Below are positions 1 to 12,479 of a stretch of 64,000 bases of DNA, piece by piece; position 1 is the first letter of the stretch, and the number at the start of each line of letters is the position of its first letter. A program made the translations under genes and the position numbers. The notes beneath the pieces are model-generated. The model was given only the letters and a program-made list of their open reading frames with translations, did not search any database and was not told the DNA's origin. Source of the stretch: Engraulis encrasicolus (Eukaryota > Chordata > Actinopteri > Clupeiformes > Engraulidae); assembly GCF_034702125.1 (NCBI RefSeq), contig NC_085857.1, positions 54,094,046-54,158,045 on the forward strand, in the 5' to 3' direction.

Positions 1-3000
1 ACTTAACGCCTAAATACAACAAACATTTTTTTGTAATTTCACAAATATTCGTGTAGGCTTAAATTGGCTATTACTTTGATATTTCAACAACTCCTGAGGA
101 AAATGTTGTAAGCACATTCCTTTAAAATGTCCAAAACTCCTTCTTACGGTGGTGACTGAAGAACTGACAGTGGTGACAGTAATCTGAGAGTGGTGAAAGT
201 GGCCTAATTAGTACCTGCATTTAGCAAAATAAATAGCCCTCTCAAGTCAATGGCATCTTGCATAAACACTTTATTTTTGTGTGTGCACAGTATGAGCATG
301 TGTTTTTACTTCATTAGTTAGATTACCTAGGAAGTAAGCCACTGGTTGTTGAAAATGTGGTAAAAACAGCTTTTAAGTTGTTCAAATCCAAAATATAGAG
401 GTGTATTATCATAGATGTAGGTCTTGGCTGTGCAGTGAATGCATTGGCCAAGCTCCCCATGTTTAACATTTTTCATAAAATGGGCTCTTTCTTGTTTTGT
501 CAACAGCGGCAGACAAAACACATGTAAACACAGTAAAAACACATGTTTACTGTATTAAAGTGAATTACTTTAACAATTCAACATAACTGTAGATACTTAT
601 TGTATGCATATTCTTAAAACATGTCAAAAACACGTAAAACATGTGCTTTTTTGTGAACTCCATCAGATGTCACCACCGTCAGGTTTTCTGACAAAAAAAC
701 CTCCAAATGCACCTCAGTGGTGGCTAGAGTATCATTTTGGATCACAATTATTACTAACATGCCTAGTAATGTTTCATTAACCAGCACAATTTAGTATAAT
801 ATGGAACAACATGATGAGCAGAACAAAATCTGACGGTGGTGACATCTGACGGTGTGAGACAAAAAAGCACTCTTTTAAATATTATGCATTGTTTGTTCAC
901 ATTAGCCATTTCATTTTCGCTCTGTTTCTTGGGTGCTTCATACCTTTTCTGAAAAAAATTATATTTATTAACATTAATGTAATACAATACTATTAAAACC
1001 CCCGACGGTGTTGACAGTTTATGGTTGGGACAGTACCAGTGTCCAAACAAATTAACAAATTGAGGACAAAATAATAAACTTACAGGAGCTTCAGTGATGG
1101 TGAAGTAGGCAGTAGAGCTAAAGGTTTGAAAAGGGGTCCTCAGTAATGAAAATTACCTTGTGCATACCTGATTTTATTGTCTTTTAGAAAAAATCTGACG
1201 GTGGTGACCAATATGCTGGACACATTTTGAGCAATCAGTAAATAATAGTAAATATTGTTTTACATCCACTATGTGCACATCTGTAGAACCACTTTAATAT
1301 GGTCTTCCACATCATGGTGATATTGTTCAATTCTGTTAGTGATTTTTGTATTTTAAGTCAATTGAAATGATGATGCCAGTCCTTGGGACAGGCGTTTTTA
1401 CAGGGTGTGGACAGGTTTATAGCCATGAAAAGTAATAAAATTACACTTAAATATTTCAAACAAAAATGTATTCGTGTGACAGACCCCTTGGCCATTACCT
1501 GGGTTCATTTTGTTTGTGAAAATTTAGTTGATTTTCAACAGAATTAATATTTTACTGCAGGGACATGTTTTTGCCAAACTTTCAAGAATCAGTGCTATCT
1601 GTCTATCTGTCTGTCTATCTATCTTGTAAGAAATTTATTTTTTTGTATTTAAGTATGCCCATATTATGTATTCTTTATTCATTTGTGTGTTTTCATGTAG
1701 CCTTATTCATTCATTAGCTTACTGTATTTTTTTTTCATAGAACATAAAATAATATATCATGCATAGCCTGATAAACCAGCCTAAATGTAACCTTTTGGCG
1801 TCCAGCGGGTGGCGCTGGTTTTCCAGGCTATATCATCCATGCAAGTATAGCCGCATTCATTGGATGGGCACCACACACACCAGCTGCGATTGGAAATAGG
1901 AACTCACAGGTGAAGTCGCATCATTTCCCCCCGACATGACAGTGAGGCAATTAGCCAGCTGTTATTCATTCGTGCTCGCGTTATATAGGGCCAATAACTT
2001 CTGAGCACAATTCATTGTGAATGCAAATGGATCATGATTGCTCGACGTTAGTTTACACATTGTATCGTGACCATAAGATTGTGCGCTGCGCAGGAGACAA
2101 CCCAGGCACAACTTATACCAGCGAGCGCAGTCCTTATCAGTTAGAGCCCACGATTTAGGCTTTGTGTGTACATTCTGTAAAGACAAATGGACGATTTAGA
2201 CAATCGAGGTCGAGGACATTCTTTGCAATGAGCGCTCTTTGATTAGGCACATTGTCGCACCCTTGGCCCGTGCTCCGTAAAATAGCCAATCACTCTGCAA
2301 GAATTGCGCACTGCACGTAGCAAGGATCCATCTAATTACTCTCCTCCAGTCCTCGCCTTATGCAGGGCCGCGTTAACCCTCGCCGAGGCCCGGTGCAGAC
2401 GCAATCCGGGGCCCCTACGCCACATTATAATTGAGCCATATTCAAAACGCATGAAACGCAGTCTACACGGTTTACTCCAACACAAAAAAGGGTGCGCTGA
2501 ACCCCCTGCTGAGTTCACTAGTCACAACGCAGGAAGCATAGCCAGCTGACAGGGAGGAGATTCTGTGCACTGCCGTTTGTCGGCTCAGCTAGAACTTCCA
2601 AACAGAAGCACAAGTCTCTTATTTTTGCTACGTTGCTGCCGACCAATTTGTCGAATCGAAACCGTCGTGGTAAACACGTGTTAAATAATTTAACCTCCAA
2701 TGGCCTTGGAAAGACTGACTGACTGTCAAAGGAAAGTAGCCTAGCCTACTCAGCTGTGTCGCTTGTCGCAACTCGCAAGGAGGGAATCCCTTAGCAGCGA
2801 ACCACTGCAAAGCGAAGCTGTCACGAAATCCCCTCAAAATGTAGTCTACCATATAGCCTACCAATTAAGAAGTCAGCGGTTTTCATCTAGATGGTGCATT
2901 ACACTGTATGCAATCATTACAGTAGACTACGGTGCAAATTCGTAATGTTTAGATGTGGATGTATCACACACGTTTTTTTTCTTCCAGATAAGAGCCATTG

Positions 3001-3469
3001 CTAACTGAACAATCTGCGAGTGGTACCCAGGCATGTTTTAGGCTAACTGAACACAAACCCGAACGCAACGATATAGGCTACGCTGACAGAACATCGACAT
3101 TATTACAGTGCTTTAGGGAAATGGCCATAACAGTGCTTTTGGAAAATGCGACTATATCATTTTAGTGTTTGCTAAATCCTTGGCTTGCCCTGTTGTTGTC
3201 AGACTGTCAGAACTTTGAGTGCTGGTTGGTGCACTTTATGCAGCATTATTGTGAACACTTTTTTAATAGGCCTAACACCTCAGAAGTGATCCTCTCCGCG
3301 ACATGCAAGACTAATTTGTTTCGCGAACGCAGTTGGTTGCGTGATTTATTTCCCCATGTTTTGACTATAGAATAAGATAAAGTTAGGTTGGTGTGCTGTG
3401 CTCTTGTTTGCTTAGCTTACATGATTGCACAAGTCCGTGATCGCTATGCAACCATTACAAAAAGCGATT
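1..3469. other. AT-rich DNA without a recognisable gene; TGACGGTGGTGAC motif cluster
   Basis: No open frame here looks like a protein I recognise. The first 1.2 kb carries repeated copies of a motif close to CTGACGGTGGTGACA near 146, 164, 183, 829, 843, 1000 and 1193, plus an inverted copy near 665. A short TCTA/TCTG microsatellite lies at about 1600-1624. At 2362 the sequence CAGGGCCGCGTTA looks like a hAT-type terminus and recurs inverted at about 11598. The rest of the interval shows no structure I can support. Confidence 0.5.
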
Positions 3470-4080
3470 CCCACTAAACATTGGACGTCGTATAGACGTT
3501 GAAATTAGGTCTAAATTGCGTCCGTCGGTCCATGACCAGTTTTGGACCTTAGAATGACGTACAAACTAGGTCCTTTATTTGGACGTCTAATAATGACCCT
3601 ATTTGTACGTCATTATGAAGTTCAAAATTCGGACGTCAGTCTAGGTCACTTTTTTGGACGTCAAAAACAGGTGAGGGAAATCGACATGATTGTTGTTGTT
3701 GCTGTTGCTTTTTTTGTGCTTTTTTTTTTTTAAAAATAGGCCATAGTAGTTTTCCTAGTAGGCTATTTTTTCTGTTCACATCGGGTGGGGAAAGAGTGTG
3801 TGGCAATCCCAAACTAGAGATACTCTCCAACGTGCAATGCACGGTGGGACACACTGCCTAAACAGATGTGTCAAAAAAAATAACACATTGGGATGTGTAG
3901 ACAGCATTGACAGATTATGTGTCATTTCTGTGTAATATTTCACAGAATGTGTGAAACCTGAAGTTAAGAGGTTCATTTCTGGGTCGTGCTACAAGTGAGA
4001 AACTAACGGCCGTTTGGCTGTCCAATCGCGTGACTGGACATTTGAAAGCAGACTTCCGCCCGCCTTTTCTACCGTTGGAA

Positions 4081-5717
4081 ATGCAAGATGCGGTGACTTC
4101 ACTTGACTTCAGACACCGAGAGAGGCTGGCGTAAGTAATTCGCTTTATTGGTATAATTTCGTAACAATTACGTGTGTTGCCGTTAATGTATGGTTAAAAT
4201 CAAACCCTGCTTCACAAGTTTTGCTGTACGAACATTGGAACAGCCTCAGTGATTCTGTGAACATTAAGCTAGCCTACAATCAGATTTAGCTAGTTATTGA
4301 TACTCAGTTAGCTATTGATCTTTAACGCTTGCACTATAAATTATATTTATTTTCTTTTAATTCACATGTGGACTAACTTAATGGTTAAATGTGTTGTGTT
4401 GGGAAAAGTAAAGGTTTGAAATGTGATATTGGATGGTTTGCTAACATTGGTTGCTAGAATAATAGGGTAACTGATAATTAGCTGGTGTGGAAGAAATCAG
4501 GCGGCACTTTACTGATGTGAAGTTTGAAAGCTATTTTCTGAACATAAAAGAAAGAAAGTCTGACAGGATTTATGCAAGGATACTGAAACACCACGGATGG
4601 ATTGACGTAGAGCTAGTACTGGTAGTGGGGCAAAAGTGGATGCTGCTAGTAACAGGTATCGGAGGGGGCAAGACAAGGGCTAGCTAGCATAGAGGCGATT
4701 TTAAACTTCAGCGCTTCAAACGTAAGCAGTTCTGCGTCAAATCATGTAAATCAGACCATCCGCCTCGTACATGATAAAGAATAGCACCAGTAAAAGCAAG
4801 CAGTATCCCACTGTTTTGTGTTGGCTCGATGAAAGGTGATACAAACGAATTTCCGAATCACATTATGTCGGCTTGGTTGTAGTTGTTGTGGCCAGTCAAT
4901 AGACAAGCTTTGAACCGTAGTTCCATGTAAGTGTCGTGGTTTTCACCGTTTCAGTATGTAGTTGAATATGGTAGATCTGGGCAACTGGTCAACGCTGTCG
5001 TGTTTTGTCTCGGTAGACCTCGTATGACGGTGTGTTGGGAAAATACCGGCAGTTGTTTCAGATGGAGGGTGCGACGTGCCAGATGTACGCTGTTCGAGGG
5101 ATAAAACTGACACGCACGAGATATTGTAGGCAATGGTAATTGGTGACGATACCATGACGTTTGAAAAGAAGATTCAAAGTTTGAGTTTTAGGTGGCAGAG
5201 TAGAACAGCTGCGTGTGAAGTGTGGCGACTACCAAGGTATCAACACCAGTTATGGCTACGGGATTTTTAAAGTACCTTCAATGCACTGGGAACTAACGTG
5301 CTCTCCCCCCCTCTCTCTCCTCTCTTAATCAGGGCCCAGGTCTTGTGGCCACATCTGTCCAAGCTCCTACTCTGATTGAACAGTTAGATGATCAGACTGA
5401 TGGTAAGTGTGTGTGTGTGTGTTTCCATGTGTATCATATTATTTATGTGATCATGTGTCTAATTGCCATCCACTTACAGGCCCTCTGCCTCCTTTCATTT
5501 GTTTTTTTAGATTTTTTTTCAGATTTTTTTTTCTTATTGTTGTATTGTATGCAATTGTGATAAATATGTTACTGTGATATTGTTATAACACAGATACTTT
5601 GGTAAATGTGAAATTTAAGTACTGCTGTACAATTTTCTCCTCTCATTTTCAGATGAAAAGTGCTACACAGTTCTCACACATCTTCTGACTCCGAAGCCGC
5701 TGCAGTGTAAAATCTGA
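4081..5717 (+). other. Possible 5' exons of a broken gene (weak)
   Basis: Three segments have exon-like borders. At 4081-4130 an ATG opens 16 codons plus two bases before GTAAGT. At 5333-5402 an open segment lies between an AG acceptor and GTAAGT. At 5653 an acceptor is followed by an open segment in matching phase that soon reaches TGA (about 5717). The first does not join the second in an open frame. They lie upstream of, and in the same direction as, the NFATC2IP-like exons, so they may be its 5' part, but I recognise no domain in them. Confidence 0.2.
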
Positions 5718-6182
5718 GATGTCTTTTCTGGTTGACTTTGTGCAGGTATTTTTCAAAGGATAGTTACTTTTAAAACGTCTTAATCTCTAAAAACACTTTC
5801 ATGCAGAGCCTCTGTTAGGACCTCATTGCGATACATGTTATGACCTTGTCACCAAAATGTCAATGACCATATTTTAACCTGCTATTTAAGGCTGTCATAG
5901 CCATATTCTTATAACAATGCAGTTAAGTTCAAGAGAACTATAGTTTGGTGATATGGATCCCAAACGGAAGGGAACAGCAGCGGTTTGTAGTTGTAGAGAA
6001 CTAATTAGCGCCAAGTGTTGTTAACCTGTTGTTTCTTGTTTACCTTTCACAGTAGCCCATAGCACTTTTGTCATAGAGAGCAACTTGGTCAGTAAATATG
6101 TGCCTGCTGTATAAAGTAGCAGTATTTGGATGAGTTACAGCTAACACGGCAAACTTGAGACTGTATATTGTGTGTTTGACAG

Positions 6183-6279
6183 ATTTCTGACAGCGACAGC
6201 GATGGTGAGGGAAGCAGTGTACCGAACTCTCAGATGACTCGGACCAGGTGACCAAACCCATGCAAAGCACAATGTGAGT

Positions 6280-6341
<62 letters not shown>

Positions 6342-7240
6342 CATGAGTCAACATAGTAGCCCCTACAATATTTTTTCCAATTTATTGCTGTATGCTTACC
6401 ATATCCATCATGTTGATGTGTGTTAATGCACCCTTGTGTGTGTATGTGTTGGTGTTAGGACTGTGCTGAGGCGTTCCGCCCCCCTCCCCCTCCACACCAC
6501 TCAAGGCACTGCGGCGGCCCAACCGCAAACTAACGTGAGTACACAACACACACACTTGTGTGCATGCCACGCACTGACACTTTCTCTACAGTGACTTGTC
6601 AACTTTCCTTACATTGTGTGTGTATGTGTGTGCGTGTGACAGGGAGATTAACATGAGGCTGGATGCGCTTGGCTCCCTGCTGCGTCCATCACCAGAGGGG
6701 CCGGGATTGCTGCGGCAGCTAGCCAATTAAAGGAGGAGGATGAAGGAGAGGAGTCTGACGATGCAGACATCGCCATCGTATGCAGTCCACGCCCTCGCAG
6801 GAAAACCAGCCAATGAAAACGCTTGCAGCAGCATCAGCAGAACACACCGGCACGACTGGTAAACTTAAAGATACGCCACAGACCAGACATACACCAAATA
6901 CAACTAGCACAGGTACACACACACACACACACACACACAGCAGTACATCTGTTTTGTATAGCGCTTTGCCTAGTCAAAGACTTTTTACAGGAAGTATTAT
7001 AATTCTGTTTTATAGTTGGGGGAAGCCATGGAAAGTAGATCACCCTATACAGCTGATGTGTGTGTCAGTAATATTTATGTGTATGTGTGTTGCAGACAGA
7101 GCTTCTGAAGCATGCAGTGGAAGAGCTGTCAGTCAAGCTAAAGGTCCCGCCCTCCAACCTGCTGCTGCTGCACGGACAGGCGGAACTTAACACCTCACAC
7201 ACTATTGGCCAGCTAGGACTCTGCATCGCTGACATCTTTG
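6183..7240 (+). pseudogene. NFATC2IP-like gene fragment (four exons, frameshifted)
   Basis: Four exon-like segments with AG and GT borders run 6183-6247, 6459-6534, 6648-6858 and 7096-7240. The first two join in phase. The first encodes an acidic Ser/Asp stretch (SDSDSDGEG). The third begins INMRLDALGSLLRP and contains an acidic EEDEGEESDDADIAIV stretch. The fourth encodes an approximately 48-residue ubiquitin-like segment with LKVPPSNLLLLHGQAEL and GLCIADI. This order (acidic region, short coiled region, SUMO-like domain) matches what is known of NFATC2-interacting protein (NIP45), a partner of SUMO-pathway enzymes. The third segment changes frame near 6716 and then meets TGA, and no second ubiquitin-like domain follows. 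It is therefore a truncated, inactivated copy with introns retained, not a processed copy. Confidence 0.55.
6282..6339. repeat. (CA)n microsatellite
   Basis: About 29 uninterrupted CA units sit in an intron of the NFATC2IP-like fragment. Open frames across it (poly Cys-Val or Thr-His) are artefacts of the repeat. Confidence 0.95.
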
Positions 7241-7382
7241 GTAGGAATGTGTGTGTGTGTGTGTGTTTGCGTTTGGGTGTGTTTGCGTGTGGGTCTGTGT
7301 TGGTGCAAGTCAGTCTTGGCTCCTTCCTGATATTATACTGTATAAGTTCATACGTATACCGCATTGCAAAATGAATTTCATA

Positions 7383-8655
7383 TACAGTATATCACGAAAG
7401 TGAATACACCCCTCACAGTTTTTGCAGATTTTTGAGTATACATTTTCATAGGAAAGCATTACAGAAATTTCACTTTGACACAATGATTAGTGACCTTTTA
7501 ACAACTTATTTAGCCGCTTTAATTTCTTGTTCACTCAGAAAAAAGCAAAATACACCCATTAATGTTTGAACATGTACTCACAAAAGTGAGTGCACCCCAG
7601 ATTAAAATCCGGTAGAGAAGGGGCTGTGTTGGCTCGAATCGTCTTGAAATGAAAAGGGAGGTCATCAGTGTGCGTTTCAACCTTTCTTTGCATTAAACTA
7701 CATTTTGAGTCTGCATCTGGCTTAAATAGATCGTTGTGAGATTGGAATGCAATCCTATGGAGAATATCATGATCTGCTTCAGTAGTCACAGTGCATGTTG
7801 ACATGCATGTTTGTTTTAGGTGTATTTCAGATTGCCAATGTTGACAGCATTTATGCATCCCCAAACCATGTTAGTCCCACTACCATGCGTGGCTACTGAG
7901 AGGATACACTTTTTTTTTCTAAAACTCACTTGTTTACCACCACACATGCTTGACACTATCTAAAGCAAATTTGTTTATCTTGGTCTCAAGAGAGATGAAC
8001 AGACCAAGGATATGGATCACTGGAACCATGTTGTGTGATCTGAAGAGACCCAGATAAACAAATATACTTTAGATGGTGTCAAGCATGTGTGGTGGTAAAC
8101 AAGTAAGTAAAAAAAATGTATCCTATCAAAAGCCAAGCATGGTAGCGGGACTGACATGGTTTGGGGATGCATGGATGCTGTCAACATTGGTAATCTGAAA
8201 TGCACCTAAAAGAAACATGCATATCAACATGCACTGTGACTACTGAAGCAGATCATGATATTCTCCATAGGATTGCATTCAAATCTCACAACGATCTATT
8301 TAAGCCAGATGCAGACTCAAAATGTAAAAGTTCAATGCAAAGAAAGGTTGAAACGCACACTGATGACCTCCCCTTTCATCCCTTTTCATTTTGTTTCGAT
8401 TCGAGCCAACACAGCCCCTTTTCTACCGGATTTTAATCTGGGGTGTACTCACTTTTGTGAGTACATGTTCAAACATCAAGGGCTGTATTTAGTTTTTTTC
8501 TGAGTGAACAAGAAATTTAAGCGGTTAAATATGTTGTTAAAAGGTCACTAATCATTGTGTCAAAGTGAAATTTCTCTAATGATTTCCTATGAAAATATAT
8601 ACTCACAAATCTGCAAAAACTGTGAGGGGTGTACTCACTTGCATGATATACTGTA
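7383..8655. mobile_element. Palindromic Tc1/mariner-derived element (fold-back)
   Basis: The two halves are inverted copies of each other over about 600 bp each, meeting near 8020. Ends are TACAGTATATCA and its inverse, with the TA expected of Tc1/mariner targets. Near 8025-8095 the plus strand encodes a relic of a Tc1-type transposase core: a WNHVV, SEETQINKY, DGVKHVWW series with a stop inside, recalling the W-x-SDET-x-N and GVKYVW motifs of the family. The left half carries the inverted counterpart. No functional transposase remains. Confidence 0.7.
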
Positions 8656-8975
8656 AGTTGAAAAAGTATGTTCTCAAAATATTTGAATGGCAAGAATTGA
8701 CACATAGGTGATAGGAGCTCTGGAAAGCCATTTTCAATAATAAAATGCAAAAAAAAGGTAGATACACCGTTTTGCAATAAACTCTTCATACGTATACTGT
8801 ATATAAATAATGAAATGAAAAATGAATGAAATTAAATTCACTCAGTTTAATGAAGAGCTAAGAAGATATCATGATATCAATGCATGTGTAGTTGATTCGG
8901 CTATACTTAGTTTGACTGGTATGCTTCATACCTTTCAATCAGTTAAGTACAACTTGCTATTAAGTATTATTGATG

Positions 8976-8977
<2 letters not shown>

Positions 8978-9010
<33 letters not shown>

Positions 9011-9034
9011 TTCTTCTTCTTCTTCTTCTTCTTC
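8978..9034. repeat. (TC)n-(TTC)n microsatellite
   Basis: A TC run passes into TTC repeats and ends in CAG, giving a polypyrimidine tract directly before the possible exon at 9037. This could be the acceptor tract for the ORF that follows. Confidence 0.85.
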
Positions 9035-9084
9035 TCAGTCTGGAACCAACTTCACATCCCTCTTCACTGCACTACTGACACTGA

Positions 9085-9789
9085 GATGGAATCCACAACC
9101 CAACCACTAGTGATCTGCATTGGGAACCTGAAGAGTCTGTCATAACCGCCAGGAATGACCGTGTGACCATTCCCGTTGCAGACGGCCTGACTTGCACAAT
9201 TGACAAGCTGTTCAAGCTTTACTGGGTCTGCAACTTGTTATATCCAGCACAGCTCAGCTCTGTTTTCACCTTCTTTGAATATGTTTATGACGCTCCCATC
9301 TCAACCAACAAACGAACAAAGGCACTACAACTTCTCTCAAAGCTTCCCAGCAGCCCAGTGATCACAACATGTGTTTATGCCCAAAATGTAAATAGTTACT
9401 ACAGACATCAAGAAAGTAGTTTGGCATCTTTGTCAAGTACACGCTTTGTCAGATGCACAGGATATGATGATAATTTGCAGCCAAGATGGCTGTTCAAGTG
9501 TACAAGGACTTACTATGTAGACACCACCTCCGTAGACAACACCAGTCCACAACAACAGAAATGGGAGTATCTTTCAATGACTCTTTTGAATCCACTGACA
9601 TTCAGACAGCCTATGCAGCTTCAAGTAACACCTGAAGAAAGAGCATTTTGTGTCCCTTCTCAAGGACCGATTCTCCATAATTTACCACTTAATGACAATT
9701 TATCTGTGTTCATGCTTGTTAGGATTATTACAGGGAATTATTTTGATTATCATTTTGGCAACACTTTATTTTATCATTACATCTATTAG
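9085..9789 (+). CDS. Unrecognised ORF, likely 3'-terminal exon, partial
   Basis: The frame is open from 9085 to a TAG ending at 9789 (about 234 codons) with no convincing ATG at its beginning, so it is probably the last exon of a spliced gene with an acceptor at about 9036. It includes VADGLTCTIDKLFKLYWVCN and YPAQLSSVFTFFEYVYD. These resemble a short C-terminal segment I associate with repeated uncharacterised fish proteins (a DxLFxxYWVFNxxYP pattern), but I cannot name the family. The rest has no motif I know. It lies inside the 3.47-11.05 kb TIR unit, downstream of the NFATC2IP-like fragment on the same strand. Confidence 0.4.
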   Translation, partial: DGIHNPTTSDLHWEPEESVITARNDRVTIPVADGLTCTIDKLFKLYWVCNLLYPAQLSSVFTFFEYVYDAPISTNKRTKALQLLSKLPSSPVITTCVYAQNVNSYYRHQESSLASLSSTRFVRCTGYDDNLQPRWLFKCTRTYYVDTTSVDNTSPQQQKWEYLSMTLLNPLTFRQPMQLQVTPEERAFCVPSQGPILHNLPLNDNLSVFMLVRIITGNYFDYHFGNTLFYHYIY

Positions 9790-9806
9790 CTCTAATACAT
9801 ACAGTG

Positions 9807-10001
9807 TTAATGCCTGTATGCTGTATAAGTAACTTGTAAGGCATGCACTAAGCAAAATCAAACATACGTTAGGCATGTATTCGCAAATGCCTTGTTCATG
9901 CACAATTTGGGATTTATTACCTAATATAACCTCAGTAAGGACCTAACAAATGTTTGATTTCGCTTAGTACATGCCTTACAAGTTACTTATACAGGCATTA
10001 A
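9807..10001. mobile_element. 187-bp MITE with TTAA target duplication
   Basis: TTAA occurs on both sides (9807-9810 and 9998-10001). The ends TGCCTGTAT and ATACAGGCA are inverse, and the inverted match continues for about 50 bp (AAGTAACTTGTAAGGCATG). The left arm has a 7-bp duplication (GCTGTAT) that the right arm lacks. TTAA targets are typical of piggyBac- and Kolobok-type elements. Confidence 0.8.
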
Positions 10002-11292
10002 CTCATTGATACTGGATGTTGCGTTGTGCAACATTGGCCCTGGCGCCTGGAGTTTTGTATGGCATCAGCACCCTTTTCTGCAAGTGCTTTAGGCATCAAT
10101 GGGTTAACATTGTATGTATTAGTGCTAAGCGATGTAATGTTAAAATAAAGTGTTACCATCATATTTTTAAAAAATATATATGTTGTAAAACTGGACGATT
10201 GTGAAATTATATGATGTGGCAGATGTAAGACCCATTGATGTAATGCAGAGTTTTCATTCAGATGAACTGTCTCTTAACCCAAGGTACAATGTCTTTTCTT
10301 CCAATATGTTGGAACCTATTTCATAAGAATGTTATTTTCAAGAATATTTAACACTACTTCGAATTTCAAGACTTTCGGGTTTTGTAATACACCGGTAATG
10401 TTGTTAAGAGATGATAGTGTACGAGTCATAATCATCAATACTTCATGAAATTCGCAGTGATGTTAATTATTCTTGAAAAAGATCACATTTGTTATCTCCC
10501 CCTCTTCTGAAAAGCCTAACAAAAATAATATGACAGTAAAGTTAATGTAATACAATTTTTTTTTTAAATTGAATGTAAACACAACTCTACAAAAAAAAAC
10601 GTTGCAGAGGTATGTAGTCAAGACTTTTGAAGATTGAACCTTGTAAACAAAAGTGTTTTCTAAATAAAAGTAAACCCCCCCTGTCACTTTCCATGTGATA
10701 ATTGTCTGTATATTTTGAAAACTAGAAGTTTCAAGGTTTTTAATGCTGTCACTTTTATGTTTGAATGACAACTCACAGAGTTAATTTGAAGTCAAAAAGA
10801 CGTCCACAAAGATGACGTCAATAAAACCACCTACAAAATGACGTCAAAAACATGTCCTCTAAGACCTTATTTGGACTAGAGATGACTCTAATATGGACGT
10901 AGTACAGACGTCAAAAATGGACGTCCATTAGACGTCCGAAAAAGACGTCGTCTGGAGTAACAGTCTGCACCTTCAGATGACCTAAATTATACGTCCAAAA
11001 ATGACCTAAAAAAGACGTCCTTTAAACGTCATTTTGTTTACTGGGTTATAACACTGACCTTACAAAAATGACTAACGTTGCCAATCTTCTCTTCAATGCG
11101 GTAATCCATGCCGGGCTGAAGTTTATCCGTACTTCTGAAGCAAGTGCTGACGACGCCGAGTTTCTCACATCTTTTTTAGACATCCCATCATCAAACTCAA
11201 AAAATATTGACCACCGTTTTCACTGGTGGCACACAACCAGAAGCATCTGACTGAAATGATTATTCCGAAGACCTCCGATTCCTGCGTGCATG

Positions 11293-11598
11293 CAGAGGCG
11301 ATTCTAGGCTCAGTAGGGGGGCCACGTGAAAATTAAAAAGAAAGAACACTTGTAACAAATCGCCACTTCTGTTCCCCAGCTACAGTCTTGGGGGGCCCAA
11401 GCTGCCTGTCTAGCCTGGTGACAAGATATGCATATGCGCCTCTGCTTGCCTACGGATGGCGAAATGCATCAAACATACAATTGATTGTCTCAAAATATCG
11501 TTTCATATTTTCCAATCTCACGACGTCCGGGGCCCCCTCTAGTGGTGGGGCCCGGTGCTGCTGCACCGGTTGCACCATAGGATAACGCGGCCCTGGCC
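11293..11598. mobile_element. Possible hAT-type non-autonomous element (weak)
   Basis: The minus strand at 11598 begins CAGGGCCGCGTTA, the same terminus as the plus strand at 2362. The other border may be CAGAGGCGATTC at 11293. Flanks do not show a matching 8-bp duplication, so the borders are uncertain. Confidence 0.3.
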
Positions 11599-11870
11599 TT
11601 ATGCCTTGTGCCCTACCCCCGTAGAGAAAATGATGTCCCGCTGCCAGCCAAGGGCAAGGCACAACTTTTGGGGAACTTTTATTGTTCAACATCCCGTGTG
11701 CAAATGAGAAAAGTATATTGGCTTGTGCTGTTGCATGACACTCCTGTACTAGGCGAGGACGGTATATCATAGAGGCTTATTGAGATGGACTCCAGATTTG
11801 TTCCTCCTAATCACAGTCGTATCGCCGCTGGTGTGGTGGCCTTTAACAAACCAGATGTTTTTTTACATAC

Positions 11871-12176
11871 CTTGTCTGCCTCTGGAGACGCTTGTTGGAC
11901 GACAAACTGGTCCAGGGTTTGCATTTGTTTTTTGCCCCTCATATTGTTTGCGTGCCCGGCACTAGAGGCATGCTGTTTCAGGTCATGCAGCCCGCCATGC
12001 GATATTGAAAATGCCCGGTGGCACACGGTACAGTTGGCCTTATAAATGTTTTCAGGCACTTTTTTTACCCATGGATTTTCCTCCTCCCACTCAGCCCTGT
12101 ATTTCTGCAGCCTTTTCTGTTTTTTTTTCGGAGGAGTAGTATTGGGATCATCGGTGGTTTCGACCTGGTCACCCAT
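11871..12176 (-). CDS. hAT transposase N-terminal exon with BED-like zinc finger (partial)
   Basis: An ATG at 12176 opens 102 codons up to a GTATGT donor just below 11871. The protein has a basic start (KKKQKRLQKYRAEW), then NPWVKKV and a C-x2-C ... H-x5-H type finger (CTVCHRAF ... HDLKQHASSAGH). This is the N-terminal, DNA-binding part seen in hAT transposases and ZBED-like proteins. Upstream on the same strand, the sequence between 12616 and 12480 matches the kind of terminus found on fish hAT elements (GGGTTGCCAACCGTCCC). I found no catalytic hAT exons downstream, so the element appears truncated. Confidence 0.6.
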
Positions 12177-12479
12177 AGCTTAATGTCAGTTATCACCAAA
12201 GCTAATTCTGTTTACTAAAAAAGGGGGTGTGGAGTGTGTGCATACAGTATGTACAGTATATGTACAGGATGCTCATTACAGCGTGTGTACAGTATGTACA
12301 TTACGTAGCGTTGTTAGGTGTTTGCGCTGCAGTGATTTGTTTAAGTTTCCCGCGGATGGGAGTGTGCTGTCTGATCATTGGTCACAGAGTAGGAAAGGGG
12401 GGCTGAGAAAGAATAGAATGTTAATGTTACCGTAAAATGCCTTCTAGCGGCACGTAGCAGCCTATTCATTCATCCCATT

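Larger units (their letters stand above)
3470..11045. mobile_element. 7.6 kb unit with inverted CCCA(C/G)TAAACA ends and GACGTC-rich subterminal repeats
   Basis: The left end reads CCCACTAAACA and the right end is the inverse of CCCAGTAAACA. Inside each end (3480-3670 and 10795-11040) the motif GGACGTC, with variants such as AGACGTC and TTACGTC, recurs many times, mixed with TAGGTC/GACCTA. Dense subterminal repeats next to a short TIR are typical of CACTA-like and some Harbinger-like DNA transposons. Target duplications are unclear: the flanks share only TT. No transposase was recognised between the ends, so this would be a non-autonomous or gene-carrying unit. The alternative is two separate MITE ends that happen to face each other. 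Confidence 0.5.

Noticed and set aside
3470..3480. CACTA start (CACTAAACA) as proof of a CACTA transposon
   Set aside because: The opposite end reads CAGTAAACA and no 3-bp duplication matches, so the superfamily is left open.
6040..6354. 104-codon and 67-codon minus-strand frames near 6.2 kb
   Set aside because: They are made largely of the (CA)n microsatellite.
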